Shown here: piece by piece, positions 34,670 to 43,096 of the stretch | How positions within the stretch are numbered: the first letter of the stretch is position 1 | How the letters are laid out: every line of letters begins with the position of its first letter | Assembly (NCBI RefSeq): GCF_026241195.1 | Contig: NZ_JAPFQO010000001.1 | Location: 310,001-374,000, forward strand | Direction of reading: 5' to 3' | Origin: Pontibacter anaerobius | GTDB taxonomy: Bacteria > Bacteroidota > Bacteroidia > Cytophagales > Hymenobacteraceae | DNA: 64,000 nucleotides | Program-made: the position numbers and the translations under genes | The notes under the pieces: model-generated | Database searches by the model: none | Told to the model about the DNA's origin: nothing | The model's input: only the letters and a program-made list of their open reading frames with translations

Positions 34670-35959
34670 ATGAACGTACTTGTGATAGGGTCTGGCGCTC
34701 GTGAGCACGCCATTGCCTGGAAGCTGAGCCAAAGCGAGTTCTGCGACCAAGTATTTGTAGCGCCGGGCAATGCCGGCACCGCAGAGTTCCATACCACCGC
34801 CGCCGTAGACATACATGATTTTGATGAGTTGGGGAAATTTGCCGCCGACTTCGATATTATGATGGTAGTGGTTGGCCCGGAGAACTCCCTTGTAGAAGGC
34901 ATTCACGATTATTTTGAGCAGTCTGAGTACCTGAAGCACATCCTGGTGATTGGCCCTAAAAAGGCAGGCGCCATGCTGGAGGGCAGCAAAGATTTCTGTA
35001 AGTCTTTTCTGCAGAAGTATGACATCCCGACAGCGCGCTACCAGACGTTTACAGAGGCCACGTTTAAAGAGGCGGTAGAGTACCTGAAGCAGCAGAGCTT
35101 CCCAACGGTGATAAAGGCTGATGGCCTGGCTGCCGGCAAGGGGGTAATTATTGCACAGGATTATGAAGAGGGGTTTGATACGCTGGAGGCGATGCTGCGC
35201 AACAAGCGCTTTGGCAATGCCAGCAGCAAAATAGTGATAGAGGAATACCTGCAGGGGATAGAAGTATCCGTGTTTATACTTACCGATGGCAAAGACTACG
35301 TGCTGCTGCCGGAGGCTAAAGATTACAAGCGCATAGGCGAGGGCGACACAGGCCTGAACACCGGCGGTATGGGGGCTATTTCCCCGGTTCCGTTTGCCAA
35401 CGAGGCATTTATGCAGAAGGTAAAGGAACGCGTGATAGAGCCAACGCTGCGCGGCATGCAGGAAGAGCAGATGGATTACTCCGGTTTCCTGTTTATAGGC
35501 TTGATGAATGTGAACGGCGACCCTTACGTGATCGAGTACAACGTGCGCCTCGGCGACCCGGAGACAGAAGCCATACTACCCCGCATCAAGTCGGACCTGT
35601 TTACGATGTTTAAGGCCCTGCACGACCATACCTTAAAAGACTATAAACTTGAGATCGACCCACGCACAGCTACCACGGTTATACTTGCCTCAGGCGGTTA
35701 CCCGGAGGGCTATGAGAAAGGCAAGGAGATTACCGGGCTTGAGAATGTGCCGGAAGATGTGCTGGTGTTCCATGCCGGTACCAACATGGTAAATGGTAAG
35801 CTGCTGAACAACGGTGGCCGCGTGTTTGCCATCACCGCCCTGGGCGATACCATGGAAGAGGCCCTGGAGAAAGCCAATAAGGCTGCAGAGGCCATTACCT
35901 GGCAAGACCGCTATTACCGCCGCGACATCGGCTTTGACCTAGGCAAGATGAGTGTGTAA
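34670..35959 (+). CDS. purD: Phosphoribosylamine-glycine ligase
   Basis: 429 residues with the GARS signatures: NVLVIGSGAREHAIAWKLS at the start, ATP-grasp lid KADGLAAGKGVIIA, LLPEAKDYKRIGEGDTGLNTGGMGA, and YNVRLGDPETEAILPR (metal/ATP site). It makes glycinamide ribonucleotide in purine synthesis. Stand-alone gene with its own strong terminator. The -7-like sequence TAACTTCG near 34613 departs from consensus by one base. Confidence 0.97.
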   Translation: MNVLVIGSGAREHAIAWKLSQSEFCDQVFVAPGNAGTAEFHTTAAVDIHDFDELGKFAADFDIMMVVVGPENSLVEGIHDYFEQSEYLKHILVIGPKKAGAMLEGSKDFCKSFLQKYDIPTARYQTFTEATFKEAVEYLKQQSFPTVIKADGLAAGKGVIIAQDYEEGFDTLEAMLRNKRFGNASSKIVIEEYLQGIEVSVFILTDGKDYVLLPEAKDYKRIGEGDTGLNTGGMGAISPVPFANEAFMQKVKERVIEPTLRGMQEEQMDYSGFLFIGLMNVNGDPYVIEYNVRLGDPETEAILPRIKSDLFTMFKALHDHTLKDYKLEIDPRTATTVILASGGYPEGYEKGKEITGLENVPEDVLVFHAGTNMVNGKLLNNGGRVFAITALGDTMEEALEKANKAAEAITWQDRYYRRDIGFDLGKMSV

Positions 35960-35980
35960 ATAAAGTATAGCCACAAGTAT

Positions 35981-36026
35981 AAAAAAGGGCGGGCCTACAG
36001 TATTTGCTGTAGGCCCGCCCTTTTTT
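35981..36026. terminator. Strong bidirectional terminator
   Basis: AAAAAAGGGCGGGCCTACAG pairs exactly with its complement ending TTTTTT over a 6-base loop. Shared by convergent purD and the bacilliredoxin gene. Confidence 0.9.
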
Positions 36027-36041
36027 ATACTTATTTAAAGC

Positions 36042-36461
36042 TTAGCAGTAAGCTTCGAAAGCGCCTTGAAGGTTATCCACTACACGGGTTAGGTCGTTGC
36101 CCTCAATGTGGTAACGCTCTATCATGTGCACCAGTTCGCCATCCTTAAACAGGGCGATAGACGGTGAAGAAGGAGGGTAAGGAAGCATAAACTCACGCGC
36201 CTTAGCCACGGCATCCTGCTCCATGCCTGCAAAAACCGTTACCAGCTTAGTGGGCTTCTTGTCAGAGGCAGCCACAGCCATTTTAACAGCAGGGCGGGCC
36301 TTAGAGGCCGCACAGCCACACACAGAGTTTACCGCCACCAGTACAGTGCCTTCAGACTTAATCGCCTGCTCCACTTCCTCCGGGGTCATCAGTTGCTCAA
36401 AGCCAGCAGAGGTAAGGTCCTCACGGATAGGGGCAACCATATATTCAGGGTACATTGCCAT
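36042..36461 (-). CDS. BrxA/BrxB-family bacilliredoxin
   Basis: 139 residues of the YphP/YqiW (DUF1094) family, thioredoxin-like fold. The active site is CGC (Cys48-Gly49-Cys50) in AVNSVCGCAASKARP, the exact family motif. C-terminal cis-Pro region PYPPSSPSIALFKDGELVHMIERYHIEG. In Bacillus these reverse bacillithiolation of proteins. Bacteroidota also carry bacillithiol-related genes, so the role probably holds, but no bsh genes are in view. Confidence 0.93.
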   Translation of the reverse strand: MAMYPEYMVAPIREDLTSAGFEQLMTPEEVEQAIKSEGTVLVAVNSVCGCAASKARPAVKMAVAASDKKPTKLVTVFAGMEQDAVAKAREFMLPYPPSSPSIALFKDGELVHMIERYHIEGNDLTRVVDNLQGAFEAYC

Positions 36462-36491
36462 AATTAATCGGGTTAAATATTAAATACGCTG

Positions 36492-36526
36492 CAAAGTTAA
36501 CAAATCTGTTCCACAAAAGTTGCAAA
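36492..36526 (-). promoter_or_regulatory. Promoter of the bacilliredoxin gene
   Basis: On the minus strand: TTTG (36523-36526) and TAACTTTG (36492-36499), an exact TAnnTTTG -7 box with a 23-base spacer. It is 31 bases upstream of the ATG. Confidence 0.55.
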
Positions 36527-36801
36527 CATCTGGCAGGTGTGCACCCTGTTTAAAAGAGGTAACACTGGGTAATAAAAAGAATAAAACAGTTTATTGTATT
36601 GTTCCGGTCAATTGGTCATATGCCACAACTACTATATCCTTATTTAAGTATAAGTAATTTAACCCTATGCAAGTAAAGCCGCTATATAGGGAAGATACTT
36701 TAAATAGTACGGAGTTTATAAAGTTTGATTATGAAGCGCGCTGCGGCGTAGCTTAGAGAGGAGCAGGTTATACAGGTAAAGCGAAAGGCTGAACCGGATG
36801 T
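36527..36801. other. AT-rich divergent intergenic region
   Basis: No gene or repeat recognised. Presumably holds the promoter for the small rightward gene. Confidence 0.4.
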
Positions 36802-37188
36802 ATGGCAGAAAGCTCTCAGTGCGGAATTTTTAAGTTTACGACTATGATGCCACTCCCTCACCCTATTGCCTGTAGCACTTATGTGCGGTATTTTTACCTG
36901 CCTGCCAGCAACGACCGCTACGCAGAAGTTATCGAGGTGCTCAACAGTAACTCAGATACGGTAAAAGTACCTATGCGGGAGGAGGATGTAGAGCTGGAGG
37001 CTTTCTTTGTGCGGCCCTTATCCGGAAGAGAGCTAGAGGCTTATAAAAAAGCAGAGACCTGGAAGCTGTTTAATTCATGGGAGGAGCTGAAACAGGATCA
37101 TTTTAGATTTGATTTGCCAGATGAGCTTTTGGAGCACCTCTTGCGCTTCAAAGGGCGTTTTGAGCTACACGAGGAGATGACTGCGTAA
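36802..37188 (+). CDS. Unknown small cytosolic protein
   Basis: 128 residues, no signal peptide or membrane helix. The start is uncertain; ATGs at 36844 and 36847 (MMPLPHPIACSTYVRYFYLP) are alternatives. Acidic, with a helical C-terminal half (SWEELKQDHFRFDLPDELLEHLLRF). Codon use is coding-like and a clean terminator follows, so it is probably real. I do not recognise the family. Confidence 0.6.
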   Translation: MAESSQCGIFKFTTMMPLPHPIACSTYVRYFYLPASNDRYAEVIEVLNSNSDTVKVPMREEDVELEAFFVRPLSGRELEAYKKAETWKLFNSWEELKQDHFRFDLPDELLEHLLRFKGRFELHEEMTA

Positions 37189-37249
37189 GCTGGGTGGATA
37201 CTAACAAAAGAAAGAAGTAACAGGCATACTGTAGTTGTGCCACTAAAGT

Positions 37250-37285
37250 AAAGAGCCGCTGCCTATTAAAGGCAGCGGCTCTTTT
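37250..37285. terminator. Bidirectional terminator
   Basis: AAAGAGCCGCTGCC / GGCAGCGGCTCTTT stem between convergent genes, loop TATTAAA. Confidence 0.85.
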
Positions 37286-37305
37286 ATGTATAAAGTATGC
37301 AAGGC

Positions 37306-38025
37306 TTAGTTTACATCTGTGGGTACATCATAGAAACGTAGTTGCAGCACCTTCAGGCCGTTGTTGTCATAGCTCCAGTAGTAGTCCTCAAGCCTGTCGT
37401 CGAACAGTGGCACACGTTCCGTAGTGCCGTCACCGTCAAGGTCAGCATAGATGTAGAGTAGCTCTCTGGATACGTTGTCGAACTTAGAGCCGCCCTTCTC
37501 ACGCAGCGTTACCATTGACTCCAGGCTACACACCTGCGTCTCGTCCTCAGGTGTAGTCGGGTCATCCACTAGTGTTGGGTCAGTAGCGCAGGTGGTCATC
37601 ATCGCACCGCCGCCCGGCTTACCCAATGCACGGGCGAAAACGGAGTAGGACGTGATGCCATCATTATCCAGGTCTGCGCTCGGCAATTGGAACAGTGCAC
37701 CGTTTTGGTCGGTACCGTTAGCATCCAGCACGCGGAAGCTACCGTCTGTGTCGTCTGCGTTTGCAAGATTGATTTTTGTGTTACCCTCCAGGTTTACAAA
37801 AATGCGGTGACCGCTGTTGCCGTCCATGGCTGCTGTTTTTCCTTTTGGCACGCCAATGATGTTAAGGGTGTAGTGCGCCCCGCTCGGAGCGCCGTTGCCT
37901 GTTGCAAGTGTCGTTTTGCTGGCGCTCATATCAGCAGAGGGTGCAACCATGTCCTGGTCTTCAGAACAGCCAACTGCGAATAAAGCCGGAATTACCAGCA
38001 GGCCAAAAAGCTTAAAGTTTTTCAT
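37306..38025 (-). CDS. Unknown lipoprotein with Ca-loop-like motifs
   Basis: 239 residues. Lipoprotein signal MKNFKLFGLLVIPALFAVGCSED with lipobox AVGC. The conserved-looking stretch GAHYTLNIIGVPKGKTAAMD resembles a module found in other Bacteroidota exported proteins. Two acidic loops, DLDNDGITSY and DLDGDGTTERV, look like calcium-binding (dockerin/EF-type) motifs. Two Cys in the mature part may form a disulfide. Outer-membrane or periplasmic; no function can be assigned. Confidence 0.75.
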   Translation of the reverse strand: MKNFKLFGLLVIPALFAVGCSEDQDMVAPSADMSASKTTLATGNGAPSGAHYTLNIIGVPKGKTAAMDGNSGHRIFVNLEGNTKINLANADDTDGSFRVLDANGTDQNGALFQLPSADLDNDGITSYSVFARALGKPGGGAMMTTCATDPTLVDDPTTPEDETQVCSLESMVTLREKGGSKFDNVSRELLYIYADLDGDGTTERVPLFDDRLEDYYWSYDNNGLKVLQLRFYDVPTDVN

Positions 38026-38366
38026 TTGTTAAACGTTTTTGAGTTGTAAAATAAATTAACTTTCTGCTTTTACTTTTCACTTTAAACTTAAGTTTTATAT
38101 TTTAACTAAAAAAAATAATAAATATACATTAATGCGAATGAAGCTATACTTTTATTTGGTGTTATTTGAATATTTGTGCTTTAACCCACCTAGGATTGAC
38201 AGAAATTGGAGATGTAAGTCAGACAAAGAATAGGTGTGAAAAGGAGATAGCAATGTATGTGAACAGATGGAAGAAATTAAAAAAAGTAACAGGCCCAACA
38301 AGCACGCGCCATCACCTTACCAGATCTTAGTTAACTACTTTTAGGAATTATCTACAGAGGCCCCTG
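38026..38366. other. AT-rich intergenic stretch
   Basis: Upstream of the leftward lipoprotein gene, strongly AT-rich (38030-38180), with no gene recognised. Confidence 0.4.
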
Positions 38367-38665
38367 ATACATTTTCCATTTCATCTGGCACAGGCTAAGG
38401 CAGCCACCAGTTCAGACTTCTATCGCATCCACGCTAGTGCGGCCGCTTCTCCAGTAGGAGGAGACACCCAGGCCATTTGGCATGTATACGGCGATGACCC
38501 TTGCGGTAGTCTTTACGCGACAACATGATCCCCGTCGGGGAGGATGAGAATGACCTTCCGGGTGTTGGCTGGCACGGTGACCATACCGCCAACAATGGTA
38601 GTGGCGTAGCCTTTGGGGCAGGAGACGTTAAACGACGTGGCTTATACTTACAGCCTGTGCGCCGG
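38367..38665 (+). pseudogene. Possible decayed coding remnant
   Basis: GC and triplet texture switch to coding-like at about 38370. One frame reads on from IHFPFHLAQAKAATSSDFYR to DDPCGSLYATT and then a stop (38524-38526). The same frame resumes with MTFRVLAGTVTIPPTMVVA before another stop. Other frames also have coding-like pieces (38525 onward), as expected for frameshift decay. No homology recognised; a chance GC-rich stretch is possible. Confidence 0.3.
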
Positions 38666-38684
38666 CAAAGTATAACAGCGGTTC

Positions 38685-39749
38685 CTAACCCTGCCGTTGT
38701 TGTCTTTTGCGGTTTAGGTACCTCCTGACAGGGATATCATACACCACCATCACTACATACGCTATGCCGACCAATAGAACAGTTCCTGTTAATACGATAA
38801 GGAACAGCTCGTTTGCTCCAGGCTTGCTGCTCGTGAAATAGTTGCCAAACATCCAGATAGCGGCGTAATGGGTCATGTATAGGGGGTACGAGATCTTTCC
38901 GGAGAACACGCAGAACTTCTCCAGCCCCAGTGACAAGCTGGAGCCGGCTCCCAAAGCAACAAGCAACGGAAAATAGAACAGGACAACCATTGCCTCTGCC
39001 ACCCAATTCCACTCAAAATGGGGCATGACAAAGGCCAGCGACAGCAGGATAGCCAGGCCGATGAACCCGATTCTGTTCTTGATAACCCAGTTAGAGCGAT
39101 AGATCAAAAGACCGGCTGAGAAGGAGTAGGCGATACGAGCACCGCCATCCCAGAAGTTCTCTCCTGCCCAGCCCCCCAGCAGGTTTCCGGCACGATAACT
39201 GACACAACACAGGGCAACCCCTGCCAGCACTGTCAGCACAACCAGATAGCGGCGCGAGAGCCTGTACAGGATAAGGGCATAAACAATATTGGCAACGTAT
39301 TCCCAGAATAATGACCACGAAGGGGCATTGAGGCCAAACAGGTTGAAGGCACGTTCTTCCATCACCGGAAAGGGAATGAGAAAGGCGGAGCTAAGAAACA
39401 CCAGGATAAGTCTGCCCGTGCCATACTCTCCGGTATAGGCGGCGAAGGGATCAAAGAGAAGCGCCAGCAATCCCATTACCGATCCCAGGATAACCAAGGG
39501 GTGCAGCCTTATCAGCCTTGCTTTAAAGAACTCCATAATTCCCATTCTCCCAAGTCGGTCGTCATAAGCATAACCGATGACAAACCCGGACAAGCAGAAA
39601 AAGAAGTCCACGGCTAAGAACCCGTGACCGATGAAATTCTTGCCGGAGTCTGGTGGGTAAACCCACTCCATAAAATGGAAAATCACAACAGCCAAAGCCG
39701 CTATCCCCCTTAATCCGTCGAGGATCAAAAAGTGCTGTTTAGTCTTCAA
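38685..39749 (-). CDS. Acyltransferase family 3 membrane protein (OafA/YrhL type)
   Basis: 354 residues with about ten membrane helices. Start KTKQHFLILDGLRGIAALAVVIFHF is the family signature (DGLRGxAAxxVxxxH). Next come FFFCLSGFVIGYAYDDRL, FKARLIRLHPLVILG and YPLYMTHY near the end. It moves acetyl or other acyl groups onto surface sugars. It stands alone; the coding-remnant region lies just past its 3' end. The acceptor is unknown. Confidence 0.9.
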   Translation of the reverse strand: MKTKQHFLILDGLRGIAALAVVIFHFMEWVYPPDSGKNFIGHGFLAVDFFFCLSGFVIGYAYDDRLGRMGIMEFFKARLIRLHPLVILGSVMGLLALLFDPFAAYTGEYGTGRLILVFLSSAFLIPFPVMEERAFNLFGLNAPSWSLFWEYVANIVYALILYRLSRRYLVVLTVLAGVALCCVSYRAGNLLGGWAGENFWDGGARIAYSFSAGLLIYRSNWVIKNRIGFIGLAILLSLAFVMPHFEWNWVAEAMVVLFYFPLLVALGAGSSLSLGLEKFCVFSGKISYPLYMTHYAAIWMFGNYFTSSKPGANELFLIVLTGTVLLVGIAYVVMVVYDIPVRRYLNRKRQQRQG

Positions 39750-40008
39750 AATGCCCGTGCTGGCTGCTAGATTGCCCGGGTTTACTTTGAGCTTACTAAT
39801 AGATTCTGGTAAGGGTGAAATGCAACCAGCAGCGAACCATTAACAAGGGCTCTTTGCAACAGAAGCGGATAGATAGAAACCCAATATATTAATTTTTTGA
39901 TAAGATGCCTCAGAAAACGAGAGGGCTTTTAGGCTGATTTGAAGTAGCTAAACAGATAGTACTTTCGCAAATCAGAGGACGTTTGAATTACAGTTGCTTG
40001 TGTGCAAA
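39750..40008. other. Intergenic gap upstream of the acyltransferase gene
   Basis: No gene or recognisable element; 39870-39950 is AT-rich. Confidence 0.35.
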
Positions 40009-40039
40009 TAAAAAAGCCTCTCAGATTTCTCTGAGAGGC
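40009..40039 (-). terminator. Terminator of tRNA-Arg
   Basis: On the minus strand GCCTCTCAGA-GAAA-TCTGAGAGGC followed by a run of T. A 10-bp perfect stem 7 bases past the tRNA end. Confidence 0.9.
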
Positions 40040-40046
40040 TTTTCGG

Positions 40047-40120
40047 TGGTCACGAAGGGAGTCGAACCCCTAACCTTCTGATTCGTAGTCAGATGCTCTA
40101 TCCAGTTGAGCTACGAGACC
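40047..40120 (-). tRNA. tRNA-Arg (anticodon ACG)
   Basis: 74 bases, read on the minus strand from GGTCTCGTAGCTC. D-arm GCTC...GAGC, anticodon arm TCTGA-CTACGAA-TCAGA with anticodon ACG, T-arm AGGGG-TTCGACT-CCCTT. The acceptor stem GGTCTCG/CGTGACC has one T-T mismatch. CCA is not encoded (CCG follows the discriminator A). The ACG anticodon is expected to be edited to ICG and read CGU, CGC and CGA. Confidence 0.96.
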
Positions 40121-40186
40121 GTTTTCCGTTATTGTGATGCAAAGTAAAGGCCTTTTTTCTTTATACGCAAGAGCTGTGGCGAAAAA

Positions 40187-40909
40187 TTATTCGCTTTTAG
40201 CGGCTGCTTTACGCAGTGCACGCTTTAAAGCCCTGTCGAACAGGAAGTAAAGTCCCCCTATAGAAATCACAATTAATGCCACCATCAGGATCTGCCCTCC
40301 ACGGCCGCTGTCGGGATTTTGCAGGGCCTGCACCACATCGCGGGCCTGTGTGCCCACCCAGAAGAAAAAGAGGGTGCGCGGCAGCATGCCCACTATACTT
40401 GCCAGGAAAAACTTACGCCTGTCTATCTGCAGCAATGAGAGCACGAAATTCATTAGGGCGAAGGGCAGCACCGGCGATATGCGTGTAAGAATAATGAGGC
40501 TCCAACTCTCACCACGTAGCTCCTGCATCAGCGCACGTGCCTTGTCGAAGCGGTTCAGGAAGCTCATCATCTTACCATGGTCTACGACCTGGGCAATGCT
40601 GTAGCCAATAAGCGCCGCAATGCCATAAGATACCACAATGCCTGCAAAGCCGTTCCAGCCCAGGTAAAAGCCGCTAACCAAGGCCACAAAGGTCGTTGGC
40701 GTAAGGGCCAGTGCCATCGTTACAGAAATCACGGCAAAGTATAGCAGCATCTCCCACACCGACAGCCCCTGCAGCAAATCCTGGTAATTATACAACACCA
40801 CCGCCACCGTAGAACTCACCACCACCGGCACCACCACTAGCAGCAACATAGAAACAAACGTAGAGGCATTTTCGCGTATAAAGGTGCGCAGCAGCGGGAG
40901 TGACTTCAT
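40187..40909 (-). CDS. TVP38/TMEM64-family membrane protein (VTT domain)
   Basis: 240 residues from the ATG at 40909. The frame upstream is not supported. Several membrane helices, with the VTT-domain signature: TPTTFVALVSGFYLGWNGFAG followed by RISPVLPFALMNFVLSLLQI (usually RxxPxxPF...N). It is a DedA-superfamily relative; eukaryotic members are lipid scramblases, so a lipid-transport role is possible. Basic C-terminal tail. Divergent from the metB-type gene. Confidence 0.9.
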   Translation of the reverse strand: MKSLPLLRTFIRENASTFVSMLLLVVVPVVVSSTVAVVLYNYQDLLQGLSVWEMLLYFAVISVTMALALTPTTFVALVSGFYLGWNGFAGIVVSYGIAALIGYSIAQVVDHGKMMSFLNRFDKARALMQELRGESWSLIILTRISPVLPFALMNFVLSLLQIDRRKFFLASIVGMLPRTLFFFWVGTQARDVVQALQNPDSGRGGQILMVALIVISIGGLYFLFDRALKRALRKAAAKSE

Positions 40910-41112
40910 GTGGTAAGTATACTTTGTTTTGTCTGAATGTAGACGAAAGACAAAGGACAAAAGATTTTTGCGGCTTTGAAAGTATAAATAGCCCGGCTTT
41001 GGGGCGCCTTTATACTTCGCGCGTAATTTTCTAACTTGCAGCAACCGCTCGCTCTGGTATTCCGGTGCCTGCCAGCGGGAAAATAATTATTTATAAGTAT
41101 AACGTATAAACT

Positions 41113-42252
41113 ATGAAATTCGGAACGAAAGCTATACATGCTGGCGTAGAGCCAGACCCATCTACAGGCGCCATCATGACGCCGATTTACCAGACATCCA
41201 CCTACGTTCAGCGCTCTCCCGGCGACCACAAAGGCTACGAATACTCGCGTACGCACAACCCAACCCGCACGCAGCTGCAGAACGCGCTGGCTGCCCTGGA
41301 GAACGGCAAGCATGGCCTTTGCTTCTCCTCGGGTATGGCGGCCGTAGATGCCATCATGAAGCTGCTGAAGCCCGGTGATGAGGTGGTCTCCACCAACGAC
41401 CTGTACGGCGGCAGCTACCGTATCTTCACAAAGATCTTCCAGAACTACGGCATCAAGTTCCACTTCACTAACATGCAGGATGTGGGCAACGTGGAGAAGC
41501 TGGTGAACGAGAATACGAAAATGATCTGGGTAGAAACGCCAACCAACCCGCTGCTCAACATCATCGACATAAAAGCATACGGAGAGCTTTGCAAAAAACG
41601 CAACCTGCTGCTGGTGGCCGATAATACGTTTGCCACGCCATACCTGCAAACCCCGCTCGATATGGGCGCCGATATGGTGATGCACTCGCTTACAAAATAT
41701 ATGGGAGGCCACTCGGACGTGGTAATGGGGGCGATTATTGTGAAGGATGATGACCTGCACGAGCGCCTGGCCTTTATCCAGAACTCCTGCGGTGCTACGC
41801 CCGGCCCGCAAGACTGCTTCCTGGTGCTGCGTGGCCTTAAAACGCTGCACCTGCGCATGGAGCGCCACTGCCAGAACGGCCGCCAGGTGGCTGAGTTCCT
41901 GAAGAACCATCCGAAGGTTAACAAAGTATACTGGCCGGGCTTTACCGAGCACCCGAACCACGAGGTGGCCCAGAAGCAAATGCGCGATTTCGGCGGGATG
42001 GTGTCGTTTGAGTTGAAAGGCGACAACGTGGACGATGCCACGCGTGTGCTGGAGAACCTGAAATTATTTGCCCTGGCCGAGTCTTTGGGGGGGGTGGAGT
42101 CGCTGTGTGGCCATCCGGCCACCATGACGCACGCCAGCATTCCGCGTGAAGACCGTATGAAGGCCGGCCTGAGCGACACGCTGATCCGCCTGAGTGTGGG
42201 TGTGGAAGACGCCGAAGACCTGATCGCTGACCTAGAGCAGGCTATTGGATAG
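41113..42252 (+). CDS. metB: Trans-sulfuration PLP enzyme (cystathionine gamma-synthase/lyase type)
   Basis: 379 residues, Cys/Met-metabolism PLP family. Motifs: TPIYQTSTYV, YEYSRTHNPTR, CFSSGMAAVDAI, VETPTNPLLNIIDI, ADNTFATPYLQ and SLTKYMGGHSDVVMG, which contains the PLP-binding Lys. Closing motif SLGGVESLCGHPATMTHAS. The same fold serves cystathionine gamma-synthase, cystathionine gamma-lyase and O-acetylhomoserine enzymes, which cannot be separated surely by eye; metB is the usual label. Stand-alone gene with a terminator. Confidence 0.88.
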   Translation: MKFGTKAIHAGVEPDPSTGAIMTPIYQTSTYVQRSPGDHKGYEYSRTHNPTRTQLQNALAALENGKHGLCFSSGMAAVDAIMKLLKPGDEVVSTNDLYGGSYRIFTKIFQNYGIKFHFTNMQDVGNVEKLVNENTKMIWVETPTNPLLNIIDIKAYGELCKKRNLLLVADNTFATPYLQTPLDMGADMVMHSLTKYMGGHSDVVMGAIIVKDDDLHERLAFIQNSCGATPGPQDCFLVLRGLKTLHLRMERHCQNGRQVAEFLKNHPKVNKVYWPGFTEHPNHEVAQKQMRDFGGMVSFELKGDNVDDATRVLENLKLFALAESLGGVESLCGHPATMTHASIPREDRMKAGLSDTLIRLSVGVEDAEDLIADLEQAIG

Positions 42253-42275
42253 ACATTCAAAAACGCTTGATACAC

Positions 42276-42310
42276 AAAAAACCGCCCGCTGTTTTAGCGG
42301 GCGGTTTTTT
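42276..42310 (+). terminator. Terminator after metB
   Basis: AAAAAACCGCCCGCT / AGCGGGCGGTTTTTT, 5-base loop. Confidence 0.92.
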
Positions 42311-42532
42311 GTTGATTTATACTTTGGGGGTGCAGCGGGAGTATACTTTTGTTCGTAGTGTAGGAAAGATAATTTCATACTTCTCTGATGCAGTAATTAT
42401 TTCCCTAACTTTATCTCTCCCAAGAGCAAGAGAGGGAGTTCAGTAGACGATTGTCATCCCCCTGCCCCCAAGGAGGATTTGGTTTAAGCTCCGTCAGCAG
42501 TGGCTATCGAAAACTGATCCCAGTCTTTCCGT

Positions 42533-42659
42533 GGGGGTAGGGGTCCTCGTATTAAGAGCGTCTCGAGAGGTTCCGGTGCCGAACGGAGTGAGGCATTGCG
42601 ACGTCAGGAGCAAAGGAAGCGAAAGCAGCGCGATGCGGTTCTCGAGGGCCCCTACCCCC
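42533..42659. repeat. 17-bp inverted repeat inside copy A
   Basis: GGGGGTAGGGGTCCTCG at 42533-42549 pairs with CGAGGGCCCCTACCCCC at 42643-42659 (one wobble). Inside it GCATTGCG and CGCGATGC form a second stem, so the whole could fold into one long branched hairpin. Confidence 0.8.
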
Positions 42660-42802
42660 AAGACGAGCCCTCCCGGGCTGGAGGGAGCCAAGGCCGGAGG
42701 TGAAACGGTAGGTGTGTAAGACTGAGGATCGGCAGCAGCTAGAAAGATTAGCTTGTGTCCAGTTGCAGGAAGCACGGCTATGGAAGTATAAAGTATGGCT
42801 CA

Positions 42803-42854
42803 CGCGGATTTGGAAATCCGCGGCAGAGAGGTTCCGGACAGGGATGTCCGGAAC
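42803..42854. repeat. REP-like palindrome pair in copy A
   Basis: CGCGGATTT-GG-AAATCCGCG (42803-42822), then the linker GCAGAGAG, then GTTCCGGACA-GGGA-TGTCCGGAAC (42831-42854). The same two-hairpin layout with a CGGCAGAG linker occurs upstream of the RAYT gene at 52937-52986. Confidence 0.85.
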
Positions 42855-42983
42855 AGCGGGAAAGGCAAGTATTAAGTATAGCCACAGTATAAAGTATGGC
42901 TACAGCCGAGTTACAAACTCAACATCATAAAAAGACATAAGTATAAATACTTGCGCCAGAAGGGGCCAAACCGAAAAAATATA

Positions 42984-43016
42984 AGCTGAGGATCAGCAAC
43001 AGCCAGAAAGGATAAT
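42984..43016 (+). repeat. Extra partial copy of repeat block 3
   Basis: GCTGAGGATCAGCAACAGCC then AGAAAGGATAAT, matching block 3 of the three-copy repeat (ACTGAGGATC, GCAGCAGCTAGAAAGGATA). It lies just past copy A, in the same orientation. Confidence 0.6.
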
Positions 43017-43096
43017 CAAAGTATAAAAGCGGATGAGCGGCGGCTAAAAAGGCACATTAGCCTAACAGTGGAAACACTCCTATAGCCCCCTTAAAA

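Larger units (their letters stand above)
42455..42976 (+). repeat. Interspersed noncoding repeat, copy A
   Basis: One of three related intergenic elements. Shared blocks in order: 42502-42530 (GGCTATCGAA, CTGATCCCAGTC), 42662-42695 (GACGAGCCCTCCCGGGCTGG core), 42717-42780 (TAAGACTGAGGATC ... CAGTTGCAGGAAGCA) and 42908-42970 (GAGTTACAAACTCAACA ... GCGCCAGA). Copy A also has a 17-bp inverted repeat enclosing block 1-2 spacer DNA and two REP-like palindromes between blocks 3 and 4. No plausible gene inside. A fifth piece resembling block 3 follows at 42984. Confidence 0.8.

Noticed and set aside
40906..41979. 357-codon minus-strand frame over metB
   Set aside because: Antisense shadow of metB, which shows all PLP-enzyme motifs.
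42494..42930. Short open frames inside repeat copy A
   Set aside because: They are not preserved in copies B or C, whose spacers differ in length; conservation is at the level of DNA blocks and stems.
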